Source of the DNA: JABDOU01 sp041609995
Lineage (GTDB): Bacteria; Actinomycetota; Acidimicrobiia; Spongiisociales; SHLN01
NCBI GenBank assembly: GCA_041609995.1
Contig: JBFIPU010000070.1
Coordinates: forward strand, 1 to 14,658
Direction: 5' to 3'
Length of the DNA: 14,658 bases
How positions within the stretch are numbered: the first letter of the stretch is position 1; every line of letters begins with the position of its first letter. This document shows positions 7,558 through 13,522 of the stretch, one piece after another. The notes beneath the pieces were generated by a model. The model was not told where the DNA came from. It made no database searches and saw only the letters and a program-made list of their open reading frames with translations. Both the position numbers and the translations under genes were made by a program.

Positions 7558-7612
7558 TTGGGACTCGGAGCGACTTCCCTCTTGTTTCATGTCGTATCAT
7601 GTGTGATCCCGG

Positions 7613-7686
7613 AGGGGTGTAGCTCGAATTGGCAGAGCGCCGGTCTCCAAAACCGGAGGTTGTGGGTTCGAGTCCCACCGCCCCTG
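7613..7686 (+). tRNA. trnW: tRNA-Trp (anticodon CCA)
   Basis: A 74-base cloverleaf. The acceptor stem AGGGGTG pairs with CGCCCCT (one G-U pair), with discriminator G at 7686. The D arm is GCTC...GAGC, the anticodon stem CCGGT/ACCGG has loop CTCCAAA with anticodon CCA at 7647-7649, and the T arm is GTGGG-TTCGAGT-CCCAC. The CCA tail is not encoded. A tRNA-Trp just before secE-nusG is a common actinobacterial arrangement. Confidence 0.97.
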
Positions 7687-7713
7687 CTAGGTCTTCGGCG
7701 CTCTGGCAGACGA

Positions 7714-7757
7714 GACAGGCTCGTTGTGTCGGCGCGACGCAGGCGTGCGAGCCTGTC
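7714..7757 (+). repeat. 10-bp inverted repeat after tRNA-Trp
   Basis: GACAGGCTCG (7714-7723) is perfectly complementary to CGAGCCTGTC (7748-7757), with a 24-base loop. It begins 28 bases past the tRNA. It could be a U-less terminator or processing hairpin for the tRNA transcript, or one end of a short mobile repeat together with the adjacent tandem repeats. Confidence 0.5.
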
Positions 7758-7765
7758 CGAAGGTC

Positions 7766-7843
7766 GGCGGATCGGGACGGCCGATAGGGCCGGCCGATAG
7801 GGTTGGCCGATAGGGTCGGCCAATAGGGTTGCCGGATAGGGCT
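7766..7843 (+). repeat. 13-bp tandem repeat, six copies
   Basis: Six consecutive 13-base units (78 bases). The consensus is GGCCGATAGGG plus two variable bases (CC, TT, TC, TT, CT). The first unit (GGCGGATCGGG) and the last two carry substitutions. The array ends 66 bases before secE, in a region with no coding frame. In other actinobacteria this space can hold rpmG; here I see no L33 gene. Function unknown; slippage-generated or genome-wide repeat. Confidence 0.75.
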
Positions 7844-7909
7844 GAAGGAGAACACCATCTCCCATCACGACTTCGACAAGCACCCGGATAGCGAGCTCGA
7901 CGAGAAGAA

Positions 7910-8221
7910 ATGAACAGAGAACAACGACGACTACAGCAGCGGGAAGAGCGGCGCCAGGAGGCCGGCGGCCGGCCTGCGCGCCCCACCGCTACCGCACGAG
8001 CCCAGCAAGCAGCTGCCCGGGTCGAAAAACGCGAGCGGACACCCTTCAAGCAGTACATGCGCGAGGTACGCCAGGAGATGAGCAAGGTCGCCTGGCCCGA
8101 CCGCCGCACCCTGGTCACCTACACCGTCGTATCGCTGATCACGACGATCTTCTTCACCCTTCTGACGTCTGGCCTCGACTTCGTGTTCAAGACGGCCATC
8201 GTCGAAGTCCTCAATCGGTAA
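7910..8221 (+). CDS. secE: Preprotein translocase subunit SecE
   Basis: A 103-residue single-span membrane protein, part of the SecYEG channel. The conserved amphipathic segment PFKQYMREVRQEMSKVAWPDRRTLVTYT (about 45-72) leads into one membrane helix (about 69-90). The N-terminal 45 residues are an Arg/Gln/Ala-rich cytoplasmic extension, common in actinobacteria. ATG at 7910 is the first start after an in-frame stop at 7889-7891; the ribosome site (GAGAAG) is weak. nusG follows, its ATG only 12 bases past the secE stop, so the pair is co-transcribed. Confidence 0.95.
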   Translation: MNREQRRLQQREERRQEAGGRPARPTATARAQQAAARVEKRERTPFKQYMREVRQEMSKVAWPDRRTLVTYTVVSLITTIFFTLLTSGLDFVFKTAIVEVLNR

Positions 8222-8233
8222 ATGGAGGACCAC

Positions 8234-9316
8234 ATGTCTGCCGATCTCGACCAGCAAGAAGCGCCTGCCATCGAAGAGGAAGTCCGTGCGCCCGATGCCC
8301 CATCGGACGACAGTGCCGAGGCCATCTCAGACGAGAGTTTCGCGCCGACGACGGAGATGAGCGAAGAAGCTGCTGCGCCAGAACCGGCACCGCAGGCCGA
8401 GGTGGCCGCCCCTGACGAGGCTGTTGCTGATGAGGTTGTTGCTGATGAGGTTGTTGCTGATGCCGGGACCACCGGGATCGATCTGGCTTCCGCCGGTGCC
8501 GATGCCGACGAAGGGGCCGGCGGTGCCCTGGCCATGGCGCTGCGCGAATCCGGGCTGTTCGGCCCGGCGGCCGATACCGAGGAGGGAGCGGCTGAAGAAG
8601 AAGTGACGGCGGGGGCGGCCGAGGAACCTGTTGCCGACACGACCGCCGACACCACCGCCGAGCCCGCCGCCACAGAGGAATCGACCCCGGAAGAAGAGCA
8701 GCCCGCCGAAGAAGTCGCAGAGGAAAAGGAACCCGAGCCCCCGGCGCCCGTCAAGCAGGAGAGCCCATATGAGCTCCCCGGCGACTGGTACGTGATTCAC
8801 AGCTATTCGGGCTACGAGAACAAGGTCAAGGCGAATCTCGAAACCCGGATCTCCACCATGCACATGGACAGTGCCATCTTCGACGTCGTCATCCCGATGG
8901 AAGATGTCGTGGAGATCAAGGGCGGCAAGAAGGTGACCGTCCCCAAGAAGGTCCTTCCCGGATACCTGCTCGTGCGCATGTACATGGACGACGACGCCTG
9001 GTTCACGGTCCGCAACACGCCCGGGGTGACCGGTTTTGTGGGCAGTGGGACCAAACCGAGCCCGCTGACCCGTCGCGAAGTCGAGCGCTTCCTGGGCGTG
9101 CCGGAAGAAGAGGGCGAAGAGACGAAGGCGGCGCCGAGGTTCAAGCCGGCCTGGGACGTGGGCGAGAACGTGCGGGTGGTCGAGGGGCCCTTCGCAGATT
9201 TCAATGGCGTCATCGAAGACATCAACCTGGACCAGTCGAAGGTGCGGGTGCTCGTCAACATCTTCGACCGGGAGACTCCCGTCGAGTTGACCTTCGAGCA
9301 AATCGTCAAGATCTAG
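8234..9316 (+). CDS. nusG: Transcription termination/antitermination factor NusG with long acidic N-terminal extension
   Basis: 360 residues. The conserved NusG body is only the last half: the NGN domain at about 184-290 (DWYVIHSYSGYENKVKANLE, PKKVLPGYLLVRMYMDDDAWFTVRNTPGVTGFVG) and the KOW domain at about 305-360 (VGENVRVVEGPFADFNGVIEDI). It binds RNA polymerase and links transcription to Rho or the ribosome. The first 182 residues are low-complexity, rich in Glu, Asp, Ala and Pro, with a 15-base in-frame repeat (DEVVA) and a short hydrophobic island, LAMALRESGLFGPA, near 99-112. Actinobacterial NusG proteins have acidic N-termini, but this one is long. I chose ATG 8234 because GGAGG lies six bases upstream; the ATG at 8222 has no site. 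Confidence 0.95.
   Translation: MSADLDQQEAPAIEEEVRAPDAPSDDSAEAISDESFAPTTEMSEEAAAPEPAPQAEVAAPDEAVADEVVADEVVADAGTTGIDLASAGADADEGAGGALAMALRESGLFGPAADTEEGAAEEEVTAGAAEEPVADTTADTTAEPAATEESTPEEEQPAEEVAEEKEPEPPAPVKQESPYELPGDWYVIHSYSGYENKVKANLETRISTMHMDSAIFDVVIPMEDVVEIKGGKKVTVPKKVLPGYLLVRMYMDDDAWFTVRNTPGVTGFVGSGTKPSPLTRREVERFLGVPEEEGEETKAAPRFKPAWDVGENVRVVEGPFADFNGVIEDINLDQSKVRVLVNIFDRETPVELTFEQIVKI
8417..8461 (+). repeat. 15-bp in-frame tandem repeat inside nusG
   Basis: Three copies of GAGGTTGTTGCTGAT (the first has GCT in place of GTT at the second codon), encoding EAVAD-EVVAD-EVVAD. The T-ending codons GTT, GCT and GAT differ from the G/C-ending codons around them, which suggests recent expansion by replication slippage rather than selected coding. 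Confidence 0.85.
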
Positions 9317-9331
9317 ACAAGCAGGTATCGA

Positions 9332-9760
9332 ATGGGTCGCAAGAAAGTCATGGCATTGATCAAGCTGCAGGTTCCGGCCGGCCAGGCGAGCCCTGCCCCG
9401 CCCGTGGGGCCGGCCCTCGGCCAGCACGGGGTCAACATCATGGACTTCGTCCAGGCCTACAACGCCCAAACGCAGGATCAGGCCGGCACCATCGTTCCCG
9501 TCGAGATCACCGTCTTCGAGGATCGCAGCTTCGAGTTCATCACCAAGACCCCACCCGCCGCGGTGTTGTTGCGCCAGGCGGCCAAGGTCGCCAAAGGGTC
9601 CTCGGAGCCGAACAAGGAGAAGGTCGGTTCGGTGACGCGGGCCCAGGTCCAGGAGATCGCCGAAACGAAGATGCCGGACCTGAACGCCAATGACATCGAC
9701 GCGGCGATGAAGATCGTCGAGGGCACGGCCCGTTCCATGGGCCTCACCGTCGAGGGATAG
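9332..9760 (+). CDS. rplK: 50S ribosomal protein L11
   Basis: 142 residues, normal length. It binds 23S rRNA in the GTPase-associated centre together with L10. The N-terminal domain is clear: IKLQVPAGQASPAPPVGPALGQHGVNIMDFVQAYNAQT, with the conserved proline-rich loop (the thiostrepton/translation-factor site in the family). The C-terminal rRNA-binding domain is at about 72-140 (KTPPAAVLLRQAAKVAKGSSEPNKEKVGSVTRAQV...GTARSMGLTVEG). The ATG lies 15 bases after the nusG stop with only a weak AGG site; the M at codon 7 is less likely because the family has 5-8 residues before IKLQ. rplA follows after 58 bases. Confidence 0.97.
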   Translation: MGRKKVMALIKLQVPAGQASPAPPVGPALGQHGVNIMDFVQAYNAQTQDQAGTIVPVEITVFEDRSFEFITKTPPAAVLLRQAAKVAKGSSEPNKEKVGSVTRAQVQEIAETKMPDLNANDIDAAMKIVEGTARSMGLTVEG

Positions 9761-9818
9761 CTCTACATACCCGATCGTGGGAGGCCGTTGAAGGCCGTTT
9801 GCACCACCAGGAGGAACC

Positions 9819-10529
9819 ATGGCAGGAAAGAAGTACGCGGCCGCAGTGGTCGACCGCGACCCGGAGGCGAGCTACGACGCCCGGACGGCGTTGGAGATGG
9901 TCAAATCCAAGGCCTACGCCAAATTCGACGAGAGTGTCGAGGCCAGCTTCCGCCTCAATATCGATCCCAAGCACGCCGACCAGCTCGTCCGGGGCACTGT
10001 TTCGCTTCCTCACGGGACCGGAAAGTCGGTCCGGATCGCCGTATTCGCAACCGGCGAGAAGGCCAAGGAAGCGGAGGCGGCCGGCGCCGACATCGTGGGC
10101 GGCAAAGACCTCGTCGAGGAGGTGAATGCCGGCCGCGCACTGGATTTCGATCTCACCATCGCCACGCCCGACCTCATGTCCGAGGTCGGCAAGCTGGGCA
10201 AGATCCTCGGTCCCCGCAGCCTCATGCCGAACCCCAAGGCCGGCACGGTCACGTTCGACGTGGGCAAGACCGTCGAGGAGTTCAAGGCGGGCAAGGTCGA
10301 ATACCGCAATGACAAGAACGGCAACGTGCACGCCGTCATCGGCAAGGTCTCGTTCGAGGCCGACCAGCTCCTCGCCAACCTGGCCGCCCTGACCGACGAG
10401 ATCTTGCGCGCCCGCCCTGCCGCCGCCAAAGGTCGGTACGTCAAGAATCTCAGCGTGAGCTCGACGATGGGCCCGGGATTCTCTATCCACACGGGATCCT
10501 TGGACGATTTGGCCGCCCTCAACCGCTAG
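9819..10529 (+). CDS. rplA: 50S ribosomal protein L1
   Basis: 236 residues, normal length. It forms the mobile L1 stalk at the E site and, in studied bacteria, represses its own operon. Motifs seen: FDESVEASFRLNIDPKHADQ (about 27-46), RGTVSLPHGTGKSVRIAVFA, the second-domain segment PDLMSEVGKLGKILGPRSLMPNPKAGTVT (about 116-145) and the C-terminal YVKNLSVSSTMGPGFSI. The ATG is preceded by AGGAGG. The last 18 codons and stop are duplicated 143 bases downstream as a non-coding copy. Unlike the usual order, rplJ does not follow directly; about 2.1 kb of other DNA intervenes. Confidence 0.97.
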   Translation: MAGKKYAAAVVDRDPEASYDARTALEMVKSKAYAKFDESVEASFRLNIDPKHADQLVRGTVSLPHGTGKSVRIAVFATGEKAKEAEAAGADIVGGKDLVEEVNAGRALDFDLTIATPDLMSEVGKLGKILGPRSLMPNPKAGTVTFDVGKTVEEFKAGKVEYRNDKNGNVHAVIGKVSFEADQLLANLAALTDEILRARPAAAKGRYVKNLSVSSTMGPGFSIHTGSLDDLAALNR

Positions 10530-10711
10530 GTCTCTTCGGGCCCATCGCAATACTTGTCATGCGCTCGCCTTCGCTCGCGATATTCATAGTGCGCTCGCTT
10601 TCGCTCGCGCGGGACCCGGGATTCTCTATCCATACGGGATCCTTGGACGATTTGGCCGCCCTCAACTGCTAGGTCTCTTCGGGCCCATCGCAATGCTTGT
10701 TATGCGCTCGC
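10472..10711 (+). repeat. 143-bp-offset tandem duplication of the rplA 3' end
   Basis: Bases 10472-10568 (the last 18 codons of rplA, its stop and 39 bases beyond) recur at 10615-10711 with 93 of 97 bases identical. The four differences (C/T at 10490, C/T at 10524, A/G, C/T) are all transitions. One would change the terminal Arg codon to Cys in the copy. The offset is constant at 143 bases, so the unit included part of the heptamer repeat array. The second copy has no start codon and is not a gene. Confidence 0.92.
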
Positions 10712-10900
10712 ATGCGCTCGCGCGGCTGGTCATGCGCTCGCATGCGCTCGCGCGGCTGGTCATGCGCTCGCTTTCGCTCGCGATATCCATCATGCGCTCG
10801 CTTCGCTCGCGCGGCTTGTCGTGCGCTCGCGCGGCTTGTCATCCGGCCGTAATCCTTGTCGTGCGCTCGCATGCGCTCGCGCGGCTTGTCATCCGCTCGC
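10559..10900 (+). repeat. CGCTCGC heptamer array with ~30-bp higher-order units
   Basis: I count 16 copies of CGCTCGC here, mostly as pairs separated by two to four bases (ATG, CTT, TTT or TT), embedded in units of about 30 bases with the form GTCATG-heptamer-ATG-heptamer-GCGGCTG/TT. Some units are shortened (around 10819-10838) or decayed (10839-10858). The duplicated rplA tail lies in the middle. No convincing coding frame exists; the minus-strand frame reads as repeated RAHDQPRERM purely from the repeat. This fills the rplA to SDR gap of 376 bases. It ends at the SDR gene's stop. Confidence 0.85.
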
Positions 10901-10905
10901 CGTCA

Positions 10906-11883
10906 TCACGCGTCGGCCAGGAGCGCCTCGCTGATCTGCCACAGCCGCTCGGCCGACTCGTCGTCGGCTGCATGCGCATCTACCCCGCGGTAACGGGCGA
11001 AGGGACTGTCAGGATCGGTGGGAGCCGCCACGTCACAGTCCTCGCAATACACGCCGGGCTTGCCCGCGAGCATGTTCGAGGTGGCGGCCCACAACGTCGT
11101 GGAACATCCTTGCTCTGGAGACTTGAAGCCGGCTTTGGCGAGCTCGGTGGGCTCGCCGTTCTCGTCCAGCCAACCCAATGCCATCATCTCCTCCTGTGGT
11201 AGATGGCGCTGGAGCGGTGTGAATATCCCACCAGGATGAACTGCGAACGCGAGAGCCCCTTTGTCCGCCAGCCGACGAGACAAAGCATTCGCGAATAGCG
11301 CGTTGGCGGTTTTGGCCTGACCATACGCCTGCCACTTGTCGTAAGGATCGCTCTCGAACTGGATGTCATCCCATCTGATATCGGACACCTTGTGTGCGGT
11401 CGAAGAAAGCGAGACCACCCGCGCACTGTCGGTTTGACCGATGAGCGGCATCAGCGTCTGCGTCAGCGCGAAATGACCCATGTGGTTGATGCCGAACTGT
11501 GACTCCCAACCGGGGCCCACCCTGGCCTCGGGGCTGGCCATGATGCCGGCGTTGTTGATCAAATAGTCCAAACGGTCCAGCTCGCTCACCATCGAATCAC
11601 CGAAGCTACGTACCGAACGGAGATCTCCCAGGTCGAGGGGGAAGGTACTCACGTCACCGTGAACATCGGCCAGATTCTCGGCAGCCTTGTCTGGCGACCG
11701 AACCGGCACAACAACCCGCACCCCCTTGTCGGCCAGAGCCCGAACCGTTTCCAGGCCGATGCCGCTGTATCCCCCGGTGACGATTGCGGTCTTGCCGGCG
11801 AGATCGAGGTCGGAGATGACGTCGGCACCATCCGTTTTGGCGGCGAAACCTGAAGAAACGGGCACCTGGTCGGCGACAGCCAT
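10906..11883 (-). CDS. Short-chain dehydrogenase/reductase (retinol-dehydrogenase-like)
   Basis: 325 residues, on the strand opposite to the ribosomal genes. It is a classical NAD(P)-dependent SDR fold: TGGYSGIG cofactor loop at 36-43, DLGDL at about 84-88, NNAG at 110-113, conserved Asn 133 (GINHMGHFALT), catalytic Ser about 161 (VVSLSSTAH), Tyr187 and Lys191 (YGQAKTAN), and HPGGIFTPL after the sixth strand. The long N-terminus and RWDDIQFE segment fit the WW-oxidoreductase/retinol-dehydrogenase-like subgroup. The substrate is unknown. ATG 11883 has AGAGG about six bases upstream. No co-directional neighbour; it sits alone between rplA and rplJ, an unusual place, probably inserted. Confidence 0.92.
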   Translation of the reverse strand: MAVADQVPVSSGFAAKTDGADVISDLDLAGKTAIVTGGYSGIGLETVRALADKGVRVVVPVRSPDKAAENLADVHGDVSTFPLDLGDLRSVRSFGDSMVSELDRLDYLINNAGIMASPEARVGPGWESQFGINHMGHFALTQTLMPLIGQTDSARVVSLSSTAHKVSDIRWDDIQFESDPYDKWQAYGQAKTANALFANALSRRLADKGALAFAVHPGGIFTPLQRHLPQEEMMALGWLDENGEPTELAKAGFKSPEQGCSTTLWAATSNMLAGKPGVYCEDCDVAAPTDPDSPFARYRGVDAHAADDESAERLWQISEALLADA

Positions 11884-11938
11884 GGGATCCTCTCAGATGG
11901 ATTGTCGCCAGCCTATTGGTCCGATCGCGTCAACAACC

Positions 11939-12082
11939 CCGGCCGCGGCGAGCGGGCTGCCGGTGGGGTGGCAGGTGATCGGGCCCCACCTGGAGGATCG
12001 GACCCCGCTGGCGTTCGCGCGGCTGGCCAACGAGGTGGTCGGCGCGTTCGTGCCGCCACCGGACTACGCGCCCGGCAGCTGA
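11939..12082 (+). pseudogene. Amidase C-terminal remnant
   Basis: A plus-strand frame ending at TGA 12080-12082 reads ASGLPVGWQVIGPHLEDRTP followed by LAFARLANEVVGAFVPPP. GLPVGxQxxGP followed by an acidic, T-containing helix is the characteristic C-terminus of amidase-signature hydrolases (GatA-like). The catalytic Ser-cisSer-Lys region is absent: the homology stops at about 11939 and the frame further upstream is the shadow of the SDR gene. So only about 45 C-terminal residues survive, without a start of their own. It overlaps tail-to-tail with the proline-dehydrogenase remnant. Confidence 0.65.
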
Positions 12083-12360
12083 TCCCGGACGAAGGCGTGG
12101 CGGAGCACGAACCCGACGTTGGCGGGGCCGCTCGGTGAGGCGGCGCGCGTACGGCGGGTACCAGCCTCGCCGTAGCTGATGAGCACCCGCACGTCGTGGC
12201 CTGCGGCGGCCAGGCGGTGCTGGTCGATGGTGCGGATGCCGTAGAGCATCTGGATCTCGTACACCTCGCGGGGCGCGCCCACCGGCTCGACGAGGAACTC
12301 GTTCTGGAACGCCCACAGCAGCGCGTTGCGGGCCAGCCCATCGTCAGGCTCCCCGGTCGC
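12064..12360 (-). pseudogene. Proline dehydrogenase C-terminal remnant with two compensating frameshifts
   Basis: The minus-strand frame ending at TAG 12066-12064 reads EVYEIQMLYGIRTIDQHRLA and AAGHDVRVLISYGEA, then, after a scrambled stretch, PANVGFVLRHAFVRDQLPGA. Proline dehydrogenases (PutA/PRODH) end with ExQMLYGIR..., VRVYVPYGE, WYPYxxRRLxERPAN and xFVLR. The missing piece, WYPPYARRLTERP, is present in another frame between about 12163 and 12127. One base is lost near 12164 and one gained in the GGGG run at 12124-12127, so the frame is restored. The FAD-binding barrel upstream is missing; recognisable similarity fades above about 12350. No plausible start or ribosome site; a broken gene end rather than a working enzyme. 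Confidence 0.68.
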
Positions 12361-12437
12361 TCCGGCGGAGCCCGGCCCACATCCGGCGCGTTGAACAGCA
12401 CGCCCAGATGAAGCGGACCAGGCGCGACCAGGCCTTC

Positions 12438-12466
12438 TTCCGAGACCAAAAACTGCCGATTACACT
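12438..12466 (+). promoter_or_regulatory. Candidate promoter for rplJ-rplL
   Basis: TACACT at 12461-12466 is a good -10 element; TTCCGA at 12438-12443 is a weak -35 at 17 bases spacing. It lies about 20 bases before the conserved start of the L10 leader, where the family's promoter is expected, and downstream of the gene remnants, so rplJL would not depend on read-through from rplA. Confidence 0.45.
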
Positions 12467-12483
12467 GGCGCCGCAACATATTC

Positions 12484-12623
12484 GATGCCGAAGACCGTCG
12501 GTGCCCCCAAGGGACTAAAGCAGCGCGAGCTGCGCCCACGCAGGACGTCAACCCCGCCCCCGTGCGCAAATCGGATTGGTGGGCGAGCTTCCGTGCTTTG
12601 GTATCCAGCCGGAAGCTTTTTTT
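12484..12623 (+). promoter_or_regulatory. Ribosomal protein L10 leader (rplJL autoregulatory RNA)
   Basis: The stretch before rplJ contains GCCGAAGACCGTCGGTGCC (12487-12505) and later CCCACGCAGGACG (about 12535-12547), which match, from memory, the conserved blocks of actinobacterial L10 leaders. In characterised cases the L10(L12)4 complex binds this RNA and represses rplJL. The leader ends in a hairpin followed by seven T, 27 bases before the rplJ start. Confidence 0.6.
12586..12623 (+). terminator. Attenuator-like intrinsic terminator before rplJ
   Basis: AGCTTCC (12586-12592) pairs with GGAAGCT (12611-12617), and the T run covers 12617-12623. The 18-base loop can itself fold (TGG with CCA). 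It is the only hairpin with a proper T tract in the window, and it lies inside the 5' leader of rplJ rather than after a gene, as expected for a transcription attenuator. In Bacillus subtilis, L10(L12)4 controls rplJL by termination in the leader. Confidence 0.65.
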
Positions 12624-12650
12624 GATGCCCGGCATACCCGAAGGGTGAAC

Positions 12651-13520
12651 ATGGCAACAGATACGAAACGAGAGCCACGGGCCGACAAAGTCGCGGCCGT
12701 GGCCGATATAAAGCACCGCCTCGAGGAGTCGAGGGCAGTCTTCGTCACCGAATACCGGGGATTGTCCGTTTCCCAGCAACAACGTCTCCGGCGGGCACTG
12801 CGGGAGGCCTCGGCCGAATACAAGATCTACAAGATGACCCTGGCCCGCCGGGCCGCTTCGGACGCGGGCTTGGAGGACCTGCTGGACCTGCTGAACGGCC
12901 CGACCGGAATTGCTTTCGTGTCCGATGACCCGGTAGCTGCGGCCAAGGCAATGAAGGACATCGCAGCCGAAGTCGATGCCTTCGTGCTCAAGGGTGGACT
13001 CCTGGCCGGCGGCATGGTCGACGCCGAACAGATCAGGGCCATCGCCGACATCGAACCCCGGGAGGTGCAGCTCTCCAAGATGGCCGGGTTGTTGGTGGCC
13101 TCGCTGCAGAACATGGCGGGCCTCATGAACACCATGTTGTCGGGCTTCGTCAGCATGATGGACCAACTCGCCGAGAAGAAGGAGGCAGGCGCGGCACCCG
13201 GTGGCACAGGAGAGGCCGACACCACCGCGCAGGCAGATAACGGTGACGCCGGTGACGACGGGGCGTCGGAAGATGCCCCGGCCGAATCGGAGGTACCTGA
13301 AGCCGCAGCCGAATCGGAGGTACCTGAAGCCTCAGCCGAATCCGGCGACGAGATCGCAAGTGCTGAAGGCGCCGGTGATGAAGAAGCCGGTGGTGAAGAG
13401 GCCGGTGGTGAAGAGGGCGGGGCGCCAGAAACCGGAGATGCGGAGGCGGAAGAACCCGGGGCTCCGGCCGAGGGCGACACGGAAGATCAAACAGAAGAAT
13501 CAGAAAGCACGGAGGAATAA
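12651..13520 (+). CDS. rplJ: 50S ribosomal protein L10 with long acidic C-terminal tail
   Basis: 289 residues; the family is normally about 165-180. The standard body is at about 1-178: KVAAVADIKHRLEESRAVFVTEYRGLSVSQ, LRREASAEYKIYKMTLARRA-like rRNA-binding region, GPTGIAFVSDDPVAAAKAM, and a C-terminal helix, AGLLVASLQNMAGLMNTMLSGFVSMMDQLAEKKE (about 145-178), that holds the L12 dimers. Residues 179-289 are an added low-complexity tail rich in Glu, Asp, Ala and Gly with almost no basic residues and two internal repeats. I chose ATG 12651, with AAGGGTG about five bases upstream; the frame opens 25 codons earlier but that part covers the leader. It is followed by rplL two bases after its stop. 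Confidence 0.95.
   Translation: MATDTKREPRADKVAAVADIKHRLEESRAVFVTEYRGLSVSQQQRLRRALREASAEYKIYKMTLARRAASDAGLEDLLDLLNGPTGIAFVSDDPVAAAKAMKDIAAEVDAFVLKGGLLAGGMVDAEQIRAIADIEPREVQLSKMAGLLVASLQNMAGLMNTMLSGFVSMMDQLAEKKEAGAAPGGTGEADTTAQADNGDAGDDGASEDAPAESEVPEAAAESEVPEASAESGDEIASAEGAGDEEAGGEEAGGEEGGAPETGDAEAEEPGAPAEGDTEDQTEESESTEE
13281..13343 (+). repeat. 27-bp in-frame repeat in the rplJ tail
   Basis: Two near-identical 27-base units (13281-13307 and 13308-13334, differing at one base) and the first 9 bases of a third with one further change. They encode AESEVPEAA and AESEVPEAS, then AES. The DNA-level identity, not just protein similarity, indicates recent duplication within the tail. Confidence 0.85.
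13380..13415 (+). repeat. 15-bp in-frame repeat in the rplJ tail
   Basis: GAAGAGGCCGGTGGT repeated about two and a half times (one synonymous change), encoding EEAGG-EEAGG-EE. It is a second, independent slippage tract in the same acidic extension. Confidence 0.8.
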
Positions 13521-13522
13521 CC

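Noticed and set aside
7687..7909. rpmG (ribosomal protein L33) before secE
   Set aside because: None of the frames in this stretch encodes an L33-like protein; the region is repeat-dominated.
8327..9820. 497-residue minus-strand open frame opposite nusG and rplK
   Set aside because: Shadow of two certain genes; its composition mirrors their codon pattern.
10669..10872. Small minus-strand frame with repeated RAHDQPRERM
   Set aside because: The peptide repeat is only the translation of the 30-bp DNA repeat; unit lengths vary and it has no independent support as a gene.
10559..10900. CRISPR array
   Set aside because: Repeats are 7 bases in ~30-bp units without unique spacers of constant length, and there are no cas genes.
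10559..10900. Chain of hairpin-forming REP palindromes
   Set aside because: The paired heptamers are direct repeats (CGCTCGC-N3-CGCTCGC), not inverted ones, so they do not form the stems of classical REP elements.
10530..12430. Insertion sequence or integrated phage between rplA and rplJ
   Set aside because: No transposase, integrase, terminal inverted repeats or target-site duplication could be found; only a repeat array, an SDR gene and gene fragments.
11913..13166. 417-residue minus-strand open frame across rplJ and the gene remnants
   Set aside because: It runs antisense through the L10 coding region and through the wrong frame of the PRODH remnant; no domain is visible.
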